The notes under the pieces: model-generated | Database searches by the model: none | Told to the model about the DNA's origin: nothing | What the model saw: only the letters and a program-made list of their open reading frames with translations | Program-made: the position numbers and the translations under genes | Assembly (NCBI RefSeq): GCF_013386115.1 | Contig: NZ_JACAOR010000007.1 | Span: 86,702-150,701 of the forward strand | Length of the DNA: 64,000 nucleotides | From: Pseudomonas gingeri | GTDB taxonomy: Bacteria; Pseudomonadota; Gammaproteobacteria; Pseudomonadales; Pseudomonadaceae | Direction: 5' to 3' | Shown here: in pieces, positions 16,913-25,955 of the stretch | Position numbering within the stretch: position 1 is the first letter of the stretch | Layout: every line of letters starts with the position of its first letter

Positions 16913-18175
16913 TCAGGCCGATGCCCGGCCCAGTTGCTGATTGAGCTGACAGGCCAGCGCGTTGATCTGTCCCGGTGTATGAACTGCCGAGACGGCGCAA
17001 CGCAGCATGGCCTTGCCGGTCTCCACGATCGGATAGAACACTGGAAACACGATCAGCCCCGAGGCCCGCAGGGCACTGGCCGCCATGACCCCCTGCCGTT
17101 CCGACTCGAACAGGGCTCCACGGATGGGAGCACGCAAGGAGGCATTCATCATGCGCTGCGAGACCTGGGCGTCGAGACTCCGCACGTTCGCCCACAACGC
17201 GTCCTGCAGGGACGATATCTCGGAGGACAGGTGAATCTGCGCAGCTGCGACGTTTGCCGCCTGCAGTGGCACGGAAATGGTGTGACCGAACACCAGCGGA
17301 TTGGCCAACGCCCGTAGCTGCGCCGCGTTGTAGCCGGGCTTGAGCACGATGAAACCGCCCGCACCACCAAATGCCTTGCTCAACGAGCCCGCGATGAGGG
17401 TATTGGCTGGCAACCGGTAGCTCAGATTCTCGAAGGCATAACCGGCACCATGCCTGCCGGTAATCGAAATGCCATGGGCGTCGTCGATATAGAGGTAGCC
17501 GCCATAGGCCTGCAGCAACTCGCTCAGCTCACCCACCGGGAGCAGATCCGACATCGAGCCGACCCCGTCAATCAGCAGGACGGGGGTAATCTGCTCCCTG
17601 TCACATTGCACCAGTGCCTGCCTGAGCGCATCGATGTCCTGGGTATCGACTCGCTTGACCGCGCCGAACTGCGACATGACCCCTCGCAGAACCTGCATCG
17701 AGGCGTGGGCGGTTCGATCGATCAGCCACATGACCGAGCGCCTGATCGGATAGCCTTCCATTGTGCCACTGCCCAGCAACGGCAATACACCGAGGTGGGC
17801 ATTGCTGGTGGAGGTGAATACCGTCACGCTGGCTCCAAGATAGATCTCGCCCAGCAACTGTTCGAGCTGCCGCAGATAGACCGGGCTCATGGCGCTGCGA
17901 CTGGCCGACAGGTGGATGCCGATTCGCTCGAGGGCCGACTGCGCCGCCATGATCAGCTTGGGATGGCTTTCAAGTCCCAGATAGGAGCATGAAATAAACT
18001 CCGTGCAGGTCGAGCCATCGGCCAACTCCACTTCCTTGCCTTTGCGTGAAACCACCTCGAAACCGGTCAGGCCATCATCCGACGCGCTACCGAGCGCCCC
18101 ACTGGTGCGCTGCTGGCGAATCGTCATCCAGTTGTCATGGGTGGCTGCCGCCAGGCGTGAGTCCATGTTGTTCAT
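16913..18175 (-). CDS. Alpha-oxoamine-synthase-like PLP enzyme of the pap operon
   Basis: This 420-residue fold-type I PLP protein is of the 7-keto-8-aminopelargonate synthase/KBL/CqsA group. The Schiff-base lysine is Lys267 in GSLSKAFGG, and the preceding DDAHG in LYIDDAHGISITGRHG binds the cofactor. Family members condense an amino acid with an acyl thioester and lose CO2 to give an alpha-aminoketone. No biotin genes are nearby, so a role in the cluster's product is more likely than biotin synthesis. The substrate pair is unknown; 4-aminophenylalanine is a possibility only. I chose the ATG at 18175 because it overlaps the methyltransferase stop as ATGA. Confidence 0.8.
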   Translation of the reverse strand: MNNMDSRLAAATHDNWMTIRQQRTSGALGSASDDGLTGFEVVSRKGKEVELADGSTCTEFISCSYLGLESHPKLIMAAQSALERIGIHLSASRSAMSPVYLRQLEQLLGEIYLGASVTVFTSTSNAHLGVLPLLGSGTMEGYPIRRSVMWLIDRTAHASMQVLRGVMSQFGAVKRVDTQDIDALRQALVQCDREQITPVLLIDGVGSMSDLLPVGELSELLQAYGGYLYIDDAHGISITGRHGAGYAFENLSYRLPANTLIAGSLSKAFGGAGGFIVLKPGYNAAQLRALANPLVFGHTISVPLQAANVAAAQIHLSSEISSLQDALWANVRSLDAQVSQRMMNASLRAPIRGALFESERQGVMAASALRASGLIVFPVFYPIVETGKAMLRCAVSAVHTPGQINALACQLNQQLGRASA

Positions 18176-19020
18176 GCCTTTCTCCCTACAGTCACGACGG
18201 CAGGTCCCGTCGAATCGCCAAAACGTCCATCGACACAAGTACGAACCGAGTCAAAACCATACTGTTCGAGCAGCGACCTGACCCGATGCCCCTGCGCTTC
18301 GCCATGCTCGATCAGCAGCGCCCCCTTCGGCTTGAGGATGAGGTCGGCCAGTCGCGCCGACGCCTCGATCAACTCGCCGCCCTGGTCACCCGCGTAAATG
18401 GCGCCGGAAGGATGATGAATGCCCCACTCGGGCAGAAGCTCGGTCCCCGCCGAGACATACGGAGGGTTGGACACGACTACGTCGACGCTGCCACGCGCCT
18501 GTTCGAACTTGTCGAGCCTGCTGATATCCCCCTCGCACAACGTCACGTCCGGACGCCCCTGGCAGAGCCGATGGATGTTGCGCCCGAGGTAAGCCTGGGC
18601 GATCGGGTCGTTTTCGACACAGACCACCCTGGCCCCGGATCTGGACCAGATCGACAGGCCGATTGCACCTACTCCCGAGCACAGGTCATACACCATCGAA
18701 TGGCTATCGAGTGGCAGGTTCTCCTCGATCCACCGCACCATCGCCATGCTTTGCAAGCGCGGGATGAATGCGCCACTGCCCACGACGAAGCGCAGATCGG
18801 CAAAATCGGTGTATCCCAGGATGTGCCCCAGGGGCGTCCGGGCACAGCGCTCAGCCACATCCAGCTGAAACGCCGACAACCTGTGGCCATCGGGCTCGAG
18901 CCCGGAAGAAAAGTGCTTGCCCGCAATGGCCCGCAGATCACCCAGGGGGTCCCATACACCCGCTTTCGTCAGGTTCTCCAATGCCGTGACGTGCTCATGC
19001 TCAAGCTGTGAATGGATCAT
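18172..19020 (-). CDS. PrmC/HemK-like SAM-dependent methyltransferase of the pap operon
   Basis: This 282-residue protein has the two-part PrmC layout. A helical N-domain ends with TPLGHILGYTDFADLRFVV and GAFIPR, followed by a class I Rossmann methyltransferase with the SAM loop DLCSGVGAIGLSI and the amide/amine-methylation motif VVSNPPY. Housekeeping PrmC methylates release factors and normally sits beside prfA, which is not the case here. The sequence is divergent in the substrate-recognition part (FIPRLQSM rather than the usual LIPRPDTE). It overlaps its neighbours by four bases on both sides. N-methylation of an aminophenyl group is a reasonable inference, not shown. Confidence 0.78.
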   Translation of the reverse strand: MIHSQLEHEHVTALENLTKAGVWDPLGDLRAIAGKHFSSGLEPDGHRLSAFQLDVAERCARTPLGHILGYTDFADLRFVVGSGAFIPRLQSMAMVRWIEENLPLDSHSMVYDLCSGVGAIGLSIWSRSGARVVCVENDPIAQAYLGRNIHRLCQGRPDVTLCEGDISRLDKFEQARGSVDVVVSNPPYVSAGTELLPEWGIHHPSGAIYAGDQGGELIEASARLADLILKPKGALLIEHGEAQGHRVRSLLEQYGFDSVRTCVDGRFGDSTGPAVVTVGRKA

Positions 19021-20447
19021 GACCAGGCCTCGTAGTAGCGCGCCAGACGCTCGTACATCGAACGGTACAGATAGGAAAAGGCAACCAGTTCGGGCGGCGG
19101 AGTGAAATGCGGGTGCAACGACTCGATCAATCTCGTGTAGTTGTCGGTCATGCCCTTGTCGAGCAGTGGCGTCCAGTAAGGCTTGATGTCCCAGCGGTAC
19201 TCATAGCCCGTGGCGAACATCTGTTTCACCGTCTCGGCGACCGTACTGCTGCGCGCAAGCCCCTGAAGCGGCTTGCGTACCGGTGCGAAGGAGGACAGGT
19301 CGAGACCGTTGGGCACTCCCTGTATCTGGTCCGCCATCCAGGACGCCAGCAGCGGCGATTGATGCAGGCCATCCCGGTAGGTGCCGGTGGCCAGCCAGAG
19401 GCCCTCGTACTCGCATTGGCCGATCAGCGGAAAACCATCGGCTGGAATAGGCCGGTTCCCCACCTGGATATTGACGACCTCGGCATCATGCAAATCCAGG
19501 TTGAGCTGGTCGACCGCACAGTCGAGCAGGAACTGCACATCGGAAATCAACGCATGGGAACGAGGTTCTTCAGCCAGGATGTTGGTTGCGCCGATATACA
19601 GCAGGTCGGCCGAGCGCGGCACACAGTGCAAGCCACAGGCGAAGGCCCTGTTGGGCGTTCGAATAACGGTCGAGGGGGTAGTCTGCCCCGGCTTGAGCCT
19701 GGCCAGGATGGACACGCCGTAACCGGCGAACAGTGGGGGAATCCGCGTCTTAATATCGTCCAGGGCGTCGAACAGCTCCAACGATTGGACACCGGCCGCC
19801 ACGACTACCTGCTTGCCGGCAATTTGCTGGCCATTCTCCAGCACCACTCCCGTGGCAACCCGACCTTCGGTTATCAGGCTGCGGGCATTGCTCGTGACAA
19901 GTTCACCGCCGCATCCCAACAGGGCGGCATCCAGTTTTTCAAGGAGCAGGTGCGAATCGAGCGCGTTTTCATCGGGGATCAGCAGTGCCTGCATCGGCCG
20001 GACCAGGTCGTTGGCCTTGATCCAATCCAGCCGCTCAGGAGCGACCTCGCGGTAGGGGACCTTGTGATCAACCAGGGATTTCTCGATAGCGGCATAGTTG
20101 ACGCTGTCGATTTCCGCCATGCCGGCAGAGTTCAGGATGACGTGGGTACCACGGGCCGTCAGCAACTCCTCGCGATTGCCGGAGGCCTGGGCAAGACGCT
20201 CGGCCCATTGCCCCCACACGCCCTTGGCCTGGATATCCATCGCCAGTTTCAGGCGACCATGTTCGCTGGCCAACAGACCGTTGGTAATCTCGCCAAAACA
20301 GCCATTCATCGCGCCTGCCGCTCTGGATGCCGCATTGATCCTGTTTATTTCCCCCACCCGGCAGACTTTGAGTCCGCGACTTGCGAGTTCGAATGCAATG
20401 GAGCCACCAATAGCACCGCTACCGACCACAACAACATCGTAGATCAT
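19017..20447 (-). CDS. FAD-dependent oxidoreductase, DAO/ThiO-like
   Basis: This 476-residue flavoprotein begins with the dinucleotide-binding motif VVVVGSGAIGGSIAFELASRG. It carries the DAO-type C-terminal FAD contact GLWLATGTYRDGLHQSPLLASWMAD. Relatives oxidise amines or amino acids (glycine oxidase, sarcosine oxidase, D-amino acid oxidase). A C-terminal extension of about 90 residues (from roughly 380) is not part of the core DAO fold I recognise. It is the first gene after luxI, with a 64-base gap and GGAGA before the ATG. It probably oxidises an amine intermediate; the substrate is unknown. Confidence 0.8.
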   Translation of the reverse strand: MIYDVVVVGSGAIGGSIAFELASRGLKVCRVGEINRINAASRAAGAMNGCFGEITNGLLASEHGRLKLAMDIQAKGVWGQWAERLAQASGNREELLTARGTHVILNSAGMAEIDSVNYAAIEKSLVDHKVPYREVAPERLDWIKANDLVRPMQALLIPDENALDSHLLLEKLDAALLGCGGELVTSNARSLITEGRVATGVVLENGQQIAGKQVVVAAGVQSLELFDALDDIKTRIPPLFAGYGVSILARLKPGQTTPSTVIRTPNRAFACGLHCVPRSADLLYIGATNILAEEPRSHALISDVQFLLDCAVDQLNLDLHDAEVVNIQVGNRPIPADGFPLIGQCEYEGLWLATGTYRDGLHQSPLLASWMADQIQGVPNGLDLSSFAPVRKPLQGLARSSTVAETVKQMFATGYEYRWDIKPYWTPLLDKGMTDNYTRLIESLHPHFTPPPELVAFSYLYRSMYERLARYYEAWS

Positions 20448-20511
20448 CTTTATCTCCGCAGAAAAACACTTAAAACTTAAACCGAAACCCGAACTTCAGG
20501 CCTGAAAAAAA

Positions 20512-21126
20512 CTAGAGAGCAATAATCGACTTGTTATCGATATGCTCTTGCAATGTTTCATCCAGGTTCACCCTGTGAATGAAGTTCAGGAACTGATGAG
20601 TGGGAAAACACAATGCAACCAGCTTGTCCTTGCCCCTGCTCAGGGATCCACCCAGTCTGCGTAGCTCTACACCATGACGCAGAAAGTAACGCTCCAGCGA
20701 TTGCGTGGTCACAGCCACCACATCACGAACGCCCTGCATGTGGGCGAACTGCATGGAGACCTTGAACAGGCTGATGCCGAGCGTCCCCGAGACCTCGGGA
20801 ATAGCTGCATAGCGCGACAATTCCCAGATTTTCGCATCACGGGGAACGGGCTTGTCACAGAGTCGGGGAAAAACCTCGCCAAGCAGATAAGGCTGAGTTG
20901 TCGGCAACAGGCGAGTACAACCAACCACTTGCCCTTTATTATCCAGGGCAGTGATGAAAATTGTTCCATCCGTATCAAACTGATCAATTTCTATGCCTGG
21001 CAGCGGATGCAAGCTAACAACGTCCCAGCGCAACTTTCCGATGAACACCTCATGACGAAATCGGCCCAACTTTTCAAGTGCATCCTTATCCATATCGGCA
21101 AAACGCCTGCACACAAACCTGTACAT
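20512..21126 (-). CDS. LuxI-family acyl-homoserine-lactone synthase
   Basis: This 204-residue protein shows the LuxI invariant residues at the right spacing: Arg24, Phe28 and Trp34 in RFRHEVFIGKLRW, Asp48 and Asp51 in EIDQFDTDG, Arg72 in GCTRLLPT, Phe86, and Glu102/Arg105 in WELSRYA. These bind SAM and the acyl carrier and make an AHL signal; the acyl chain cannot be read from the sequence. A strong AAAGGAGGT lies upstream of the ATG at 21126, and a lux box sits 79 bases upstream of the start. No terminator is visible before the next gene, so it probably heads the pap operon. The gene is visibly AT-richer than the biosynthetic genes. Confidence 0.92.
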   Translation of the reverse strand: MYRFVCRRFADMDKDALEKLGRFRHEVFIGKLRWDVVSLHPLPGIEIDQFDTDGTIFITALDNKGQVVGCTRLLPTTQPYLLGEVFPRLCDKPVPRDAKIWELSRYAAIPEVSGTLGISLFKVSMQFAHMQGVRDVVAVTTQSLERYFLRHGVELRRLGGSLSRGKDKLVALCFPTHQFLNFIHRVNLDETLQEHIDNKSIIAL

Positions 21127-21204
21127 CGGACAGCACCTCCTTTGCAGATCAGGCAGAACTTCCTGTAATTATTTAAACACTATGGATAAAGCCTGAAGAC
21201 CGCA

Positions 21205-21222
21205 ACTACCAAAATTAGTAGT
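21205..21222 (-). promoter_or_regulatory. Lux box (phz-box type) upstream of the luxI gene
   Basis: The 18-bp element ACTACCAAAATTAGTAGT has perfect ACTAC/GTAGT arms separated by eight bases. It is the same architecture as the phz box of phenazine-producing Pseudomonas (ACTAC-N8-GTAGT). It is centred about 87 bases upstream of the luxI start and should be the binding site for the LuxR protein encoded just beyond. The rest of the 313-bp luxI-luxR space (21127-21439) is AT-rich and holds no gene I can support. Confidence 0.75.
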
Positions 21223-21439
21223 CAGACATATCACGAAAAAATATGAAACACTTTTATCCTGTGCAAAAAACAGGAGAAGACGTACCAGTCAGAAGGAAAA
21301 GCATTGGGTGAGTCCACCACACATGAACGAAGAGTCGTTCAGGTCAGGCGACCCAAGAAAAGCGGCACACCGCCATCAGTCATGCCGACAACTCGGAGAA
21401 CGGAAATCCAGGCAGAAGAAAAACACGAAATCCGCAAGA

Positions 21440-22168
21440 TCAAATAACACCAAGCGCCGCCGCATATGCCGCCGTCAACACCCTGTTACTGGAGCCAAAC
21501 TTTCGCTGAATGCTCTTTACATGATAATTTATGGTATGTTCTGAAAGACTCAATATTTCAGAAATACTCCTGGAGCATTTGCCATCGGCAATCCAACGCA
21601 GGATTTCGACCTCGCGCCCGCTCAATAACACCTCTGCCTGAACAAGATTGTCAGGACAGGACAGATTGTCCTCAAGCAGCTCCGTGATGCACCTCAACTT
21701 GAGCTTGAGCAGCAGGGCTTCATCAGCGCCAACAGAGTCTTCAGCCCTGGAGATCCCCAGCATGTGCAGCGTCTGGTCCCTCCCCCGGGCCACAAAGGTG
21801 GCGCCAATGTTCAGATTCCACTCGCGCGCCTCACGGAACAGTTCAGAGCCCAGCAATTCGCTATGCTCTTCCCAGATCACAAGCCCCTGACTACGGGCCT
21901 TGATCACCGAGAGGTCAATGGCCCCGTAGCCCTTATCGTTGTAGCGCTCGAGCCATTCCCCGGGATAGGTGCCCACGATATGCGTTTCGGCCTGGTTGAA
22001 GGGCACCGGGCGACGATAACCATAGGCAAAACAATCAAAACCCATGAGATGAACTTCATGTTCAATCTGGCGAAACAACTCCTCCGGCCGACTACAATTG
22101 GCGAAGCGCGAATTGACGTCGAACCACCACGTCATGAAATCAGCATTTTGCCTCATTGGCATCACCAT
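21440..22168 (-). CDS. LuxR-family quorum-sensing transcriptional regulator
   Basis: This 242-residue protein has an autoinducer-binding domain at about 15-165 and a LuxR/FixJ helix-turn-helix at 175-240 (LSGREVEILRWIADGKCSRSISEIL). The ligand pocket keeps the TraR-like Trp and Tyr (EWLERY), the following Asp and the later Trp and Gly. The residue after that Asp is Leu (AIDLS) where most family members have Pro, so ligand range may differ. The HTH retains the conserved Glu, Leu and Gly. AAAGGA lies just before the ATG at 22168. It is co-oriented with, and upstream of, the luxI gene and is its likely partner. Confidence 0.9.
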   Translation of the reverse strand: MVMPMRQNADFMTWWFDVNSRFANCSRPEELFRQIEHEVHLMGFDCFAYGYRRPVPFNQAETHIVGTYPGEWLERYNDKGYGAIDLSVIKARSQGLVIWEEHSELLGSELFREAREWNLNIGATFVARGRDQTLHMLGISRAEDSVGADEALLLKLKLRCITELLEDNLSCPDNLVQAEVLLSGREVEILRWIADGKCSRSISEILSLSEHTINYHVKSIQRKFGSSNRVLTAAYAAALGVI

Positions 22169-22494
22169 ACTATTCCTTTAGAAATTCAATCTACTCCAGA
22201 GTTAAATCTTGAAACAACAACTCGCCCCGGAATAAGTGTTGCAATATTTGAAAACAACCACCTGCTACCGGGAAGCCCAGTTATCCACGTAGTGTTCCGG
22301 TCGTACATCAGGGACAAGAGAACGAATAAATCCACTGGAGGGACTCACCCTGGCCGGCGAGCCCCGTGGACGCGGATCGACCCGACACCACCCCACTCGA
22401 GAAGAAGTCACGGTCGCCCGCCAGATTCGCCAGGGACTCGACGCGGAAATGATTCAGTACGGTGTGAGGGTCTGGTTTCTGACCACTACACCTC
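22169..22494. other. Intergenic region without a recognisable gene
   Basis: This 326-bp space separates the luxR start from the stop of the next minus-strand gene. The half next to luxR is AT-rich and should contain the luxR promoter. The other half is GC-rich and has short open frames on both strands without recognisable motifs or ribosome-binding sites. I see no RNA gene or repeat here. Confidence 0.5.
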
Positions 22495-23433
22495 TCACGA
22501 AAACAACCCCAAACTATCATCCGTCGCAATCACCGCCCCCGTCACCGCCGCAGCCGTCACTCCCACCGCCACAGCGGCGGGCACCAACGAATCCGCCGCC
22601 GAAGACGACTGCGAAGAGCCTGCAGCCCCTGATTCCGTTGGCGCTCTCGATTCGTTCGGTTCGCTACTGAACTCCCGCCGCACCTCATCAACCTCCCGCC
22701 TTGCCCCTTCGACCGTATCGATCACCAGCGTGCGCAAGCTCGTGGACATATCCGTTGCCCAGTAGATCAGCAGGTCCAGCGGATTATCGCGCTGCTCCGG
22801 CCCCCGCTCGTCCACCGTCGTACGACTCGGGTCGTTGGCGTGGCGGGAGCTGTAATCACGATAATCCCGATCCATGAAATCCGTCCGGTCATCGTTCCTG
22901 CGCGCCGCCCGGGCCAGGGTCGCCAGGTGCCGGACCTGTTCCTGCACCTGCGGCGGCAACGGCGTGCCCTGCCGTCGCGCCTGTTGCAGCAATGCCAGCA
23001 GTTCGCCGGTCGCCTGGCGCTGGAACTGCAGCCCTTCGCGCTGCGCCGACACCTGGGCGATCTCGTCATTACGCTCGCGCAGGCCGGCATGCTGGAGTTG
23101 ATCGAGATGGCTGGCCAACCGGGTCTGCAATAACGCCAGGGTATGGGCGTAGTCCTTGCTGGCAAACAGGCCGAGAAATTTGCGCTGGGTGTCGAAGCTT
23201 TCCTGCACCTGTAGCGTGACGAAGCCCGGCACCTGCTCGCGCAGCCTGGCCAGGACCACCGAAGACAGCTTGGGCAGCAGGTCGTAGGTCACCTGGCTCA
23301 GGTAGGCCTTGCGCTGGCGCGCCAGTTTGCCGAGGGCGCGTTCGCTGGCCTCGGCGCGCTGTTCGAGGGTTTCGAGCACATTGCCCAGCTCGGCAATGGC
23401 GTCGTCCAGGTCCGGGTTGGACAAATCGTTCAT
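22495..23433 (-). CDS. Coiled-coil protein of unknown function with C-terminal hydrophobic segment
   Basis: I do not recognise a named family. The 312-residue protein starts with a predicted coiled coil (LDDAIAELGNVLETLEQRAEASERALGKLARQRKAYL and further heptad-like stretches to about residue 175). A charged, Asp/Arg-rich linker (residues about 180-215) follows, then a Ser/Ala-rich low-complexity stretch and a hydrophobic segment near the C-terminus (PAAVAVGVTAAAVTGAVIA). The last segment could be a membrane anchor. Its start overlaps the stop of the glycosyltransferase gene by four bases, so the two are coupled. The function is unknown. Confidence 0.75.
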   Translation of the reverse strand: MNDLSNPDLDDAIAELGNVLETLEQRAEASERALGKLARQRKAYLSQVTYDLLPKLSSVVLARLREQVPGFVTLQVQESFDTQRKFLGLFASKDYAHTLALLQTRLASHLDQLQHAGLRERNDEIAQVSAQREGLQFQRQATGELLALLQQARRQGTPLPPQVQEQVRHLATLARAARRNDDRTDFMDRDYRDYSSRHANDPSRTTVDERGPEQRDNPLDLLIYWATDMSTSLRTLVIDTVEGARREVDEVRREFSSEPNESRAPTESGAAGSSQSSSAADSLVPAAVAVGVTAAAVTGAVIATDDSLGLFS

Positions 23434-24371
23434 GCAGGATTCTCCTCGATCGCCTGGAGGCCGTCTTCGTGGCGGCTGGCAAAGTAGTTGGCGAAGTACT
23501 GGCGCAGTCCCGGCTTATCCATCCCTGCGGCCCACTCCAGCGGCGCGCCGGGGACGATCTGCAGGTCGGTCCAGGGATCGAAGCCAAGGTCGGTGATGTC
23601 GTGCATGCGCAGGAAGTAGCGGCGGTTCACGGCGTCGCCATGCCACAGGTGGCGAATGCGTCCTGGCACCACGCCGAGGCGACCCTGCACCCGTTGGTGG
23701 AAGCGCCGGCCCCAGGCCTTGAGGTGATCGATCTGCCGGGGGTCGTGCTTGAGGGCATTGCGGATGCAGAAGTTGTAGTCGCCGAAGATCGCATGGGCCA
23801 TGAAGTGGTCGGCGCTGCCGGAGACGGCGCACTCGTAGAGCCCCACTTCGTCGAAGATCTCGCGGCGCATCGCCCAGCCGTAGCCGGTGTGGCCATGCAG
23901 GTCGTAGCGGCCGGCATCGAGGCTGTCGGGCTGGCGCCGCATTACCGCGGCAAAGGAATGCGCGACGTCGGCCACGGCGCCCTCGACGTTGCCGCGTTCC
24001 AGGCGCAGGCAGCTTTCGAAGACCTGCGCCACCGGGTACTCACGCAGCACACGGACCAGGTCGCCGACCCAGGAACGGTTGTCGAAGAGGATGTCGCAGT
24101 CGAGCCAGGCGACATAACGACAATTTCCCGGCAGCCAGGAGGCGGCCAGGTTGAGCAGACGCTCCTTCTGCCAGAGCAGCGTGCGCGCGCGGACCTGGAT
24201 CACGTCCAGGCTCGCGGGCAATTCGAAGGGTTCCTCGCCGAACGCGCATTCGACGGTGATGCAGGTCACCCCGGCCCGGCGCATGCCGGCGATAAACAGG
24301 TCGTAGTTGTGCCGGCGGCTGCTATAGCCGCAGGGGTTGAAATAGGTGGTGATGACAACGAGTCCGTTCAT
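23430..24371 (-). CDS. Glycosyltransferase-like protein (GT-A fold, family 2-like)
   Basis: This 313-residue cytoplasmic protein begins VVITTYFNPCGYSSRRHNYDLFIAG. It contains a DxD-like metal and nucleotide-sugar site, YVAWLDCDILFDNRSWVGDL, near residue 95, and a later GWAMRREIFDEVGLYE segment typical of GT-A enzymes that check the donor pocket. No transmembrane helix is present. Donor and acceptor are unknown. The start lies eight bases after the stop of the sigma-54 activator gene, and its stop overlaps the coiled-coil gene, so all three may be co-transcribed even though a functional link is not evident. Confidence 0.72.
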   Translation of the reverse strand: MNGLVVITTYFNPCGYSSRRHNYDLFIAGMRRAGVTCITVECAFGEEPFELPASLDVIQVRARTLLWQKERLLNLAASWLPGNCRYVAWLDCDILFDNRSWVGDLVRVLREYPVAQVFESCLRLERGNVEGAVADVAHSFAAVMRRQPDSLDAGRYDLHGHTGYGWAMRREIFDEVGLYECAVSGSADHFMAHAIFGDYNFCIRNALKHDPRQIDHLKAWGRRFHQRVQGRLGVVPGRIRHLWHGDAVNRRYFLRMHDITDLGFDPWTDLQIVPGAPLEWAAGMDKPGLRQYFANYFASRHEDGLQAIEENPA

Positions 24372-24379
24372 CTCGACGA

Positions 24380-25699
<1,320 letters not shown>

Positions 25700-25745
25700 G
25701 GCGACTCCCGGGCGAAGGCCGGAGCTTAATACAGCCGGGGTGCTT

Positions 25746-25793
25746 CTGCCATCCTCTGCCATTGACTGCCACAATGACTGCCATTTTCTGCCA
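25746..25793. promoter_or_regulatory. Array of five CTGCCA boxes (candidate FisR enhancer)
   Basis: CTGCCA occurs five times on the plus strand, starting at 25746, 25756, 25766, 25778 and 25788. The spacing is 10, 10, 12 and 10 bases, about one helical turn. The array ends 80 bases upstream of the sigma-54 promoter element and 47-94 bases upstream of the fisR start. Location and phasing fit an upstream activating sequence for the oligomeric activator encoded next to it. Confidence 0.6.
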
Positions 25794-25872
25794 ATTATTT
25801 ATCTCACCCAGATAACTTCGGCAATTGCGCTGACAAAAGTCAATGAACAGGTAAAAAAATCGCAACCCGTGC

Positions 25873-25889
25873 TTGGCATGCTTATTGAA
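25873..25889 (+). promoter_or_regulatory. Sigma-54 (-24/-12) promoter for the persulfide dioxygenase operon
   Basis: TTGGCATGCTTATTGAA matches the sigma-54 consensus YTGGCACG-N4-TTGCW at all but two fixed positions, with GG at 25875-25876 and the -12 GA twelve bases on. It lies about 67 bases upstream of the ATG at 25956 and downstream of the CTGCCA array, in the order expected for an enhancer-driven promoter. Confidence 0.65.
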
Positions 25890-25955
25890 CTCACTGACAG
25901 ACAAGGGAAGGCACCCGGCTGGACAGGTGGGCCCCCTCTTTGCCTGGAGTACGCA

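Noticed and set aside
18172..19020. Housekeeping PrmC (release-factor methyltransferase)
   Set aside because: It is not beside prfA/hemA, overlaps two secondary-metabolism genes, and its recognition segment differs from the usual IPRPDTE form.
22308..22529. A 73-codon minus-strand frame in the luxR/coiled-coil intergenic region
   Set aside because: It overlaps the end of the coiled-coil gene, lacks a ribosome-binding site and has no recognisable motif.
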